Of a stretch of 13,790 bases of DNA, positions 13,788 to 13,790 are shown in pieces (the stretch's first letter is position 1; each line of letters opens with the position of its first letter). The notes beneath the pieces are model-generated. The model was not told where the DNA came from. It saw nothing but the letters and a program-made list of their open reading frames with translations, and did no database searches. The stretch is from Chloroflexia bacterium (lineage in GTDB: Bacteria > Chloroflexota > Chloroflexia > Thermomicrobiales > UBA6265): NCBI GenBank assembly GCA_013696525.1, contig JACCYK010000392.1, positions 1 to 13,790 of the forward strand, in the 5' to 3' direction. Position numbers and translations under genes: made by a program.

Positions 13788-13790
13788 AGC

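Noticed and set aside
1..13790. CRISPR array, tRNA or rRNA genes
   Set aside because: No regularly spaced repeats of suitable length, and no cloverleaf or rRNA-like segments, were seen in the intergenic regions.

Overview
The window is GC-rich bacterial chromosomal DNA with compact genes, frequent non-ATG starts (TTG, GTG) and good Shine-Dalgarno sequences. The gene set suggests a Chloroflexota bacterium, possibly of the Thermomicrobiales type: a peptide-binding protein with a twin-arginine-like leader and no lipobox, an HpPgdA-type deacetylase, a Uma2 protein and two-domain GNAT proteins. This assignment is inference from gene style. There is no rRNA or other phylogenetic marker here.

Layout. 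(1) 12-875 (-): an HpPgdA-like polysaccharide/peptidoglycan deacetylase. (2) 876-1272: a divergent intergenic region with an extended -10 promoter and a hairpin-bearing leader for the next gene. (3) 1273-2892 (+): a DEAD-box RNA helicase with an Arg/Pro-rich tail ending in a CxxC-x17-CxxC zinc ribbon, followed by a perfect 14-bp inverted repeat. (4) 3010-3157: a 148-bp non-coding element with imperfect 19-bp terminal inverted repeats and internal hairpins, resembling a MITE or structured intergenic repeat. (5) 3173-4489 (-): an MFS exporter, divergent from the following operon. (6) 4687-10544 (+): a maleate isomerase/arylmalonate decarboxylase-family enzyme followed by four tandem paralogues (400-408 aa), each made of two GNAT domains. 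The first overlaps the enzyme gene by 4 nt and the fourth overlaps the third by 4 nt. (7) 10590-10718: a 42-codon ORF with a very strong ribosome binding site. (8) 10779-12617 (+): an ABC peptide/solute-binding protein of SBP_bac_5 type, without permease genes in the window. (9) 12655-12879 (-) and 13072-13626 (-): a small hypothetical protein and a Uma2-family putative nuclease.

The most unusual part is region 6. A two-cysteine Asp/Glu-racemase-superfamily enzyme is translationally coupled to a fourfold-amplified family of tandem-GNAT proteins. The C-terminal GNAT domain keeps its acetyl-CoA loop in every copy, while the N-terminal domain's loop has decayed differently in each. With an exporter on one side and an extracytoplasmic binding protein on the other, the locus could process, acylate and move small carboxylate- or amine-containing compounds. 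That combined function is a hypothesis; the sequence gives no substrate.

No tRNA, rRNA, CRISPR array, transposase or phage gene was recognised.
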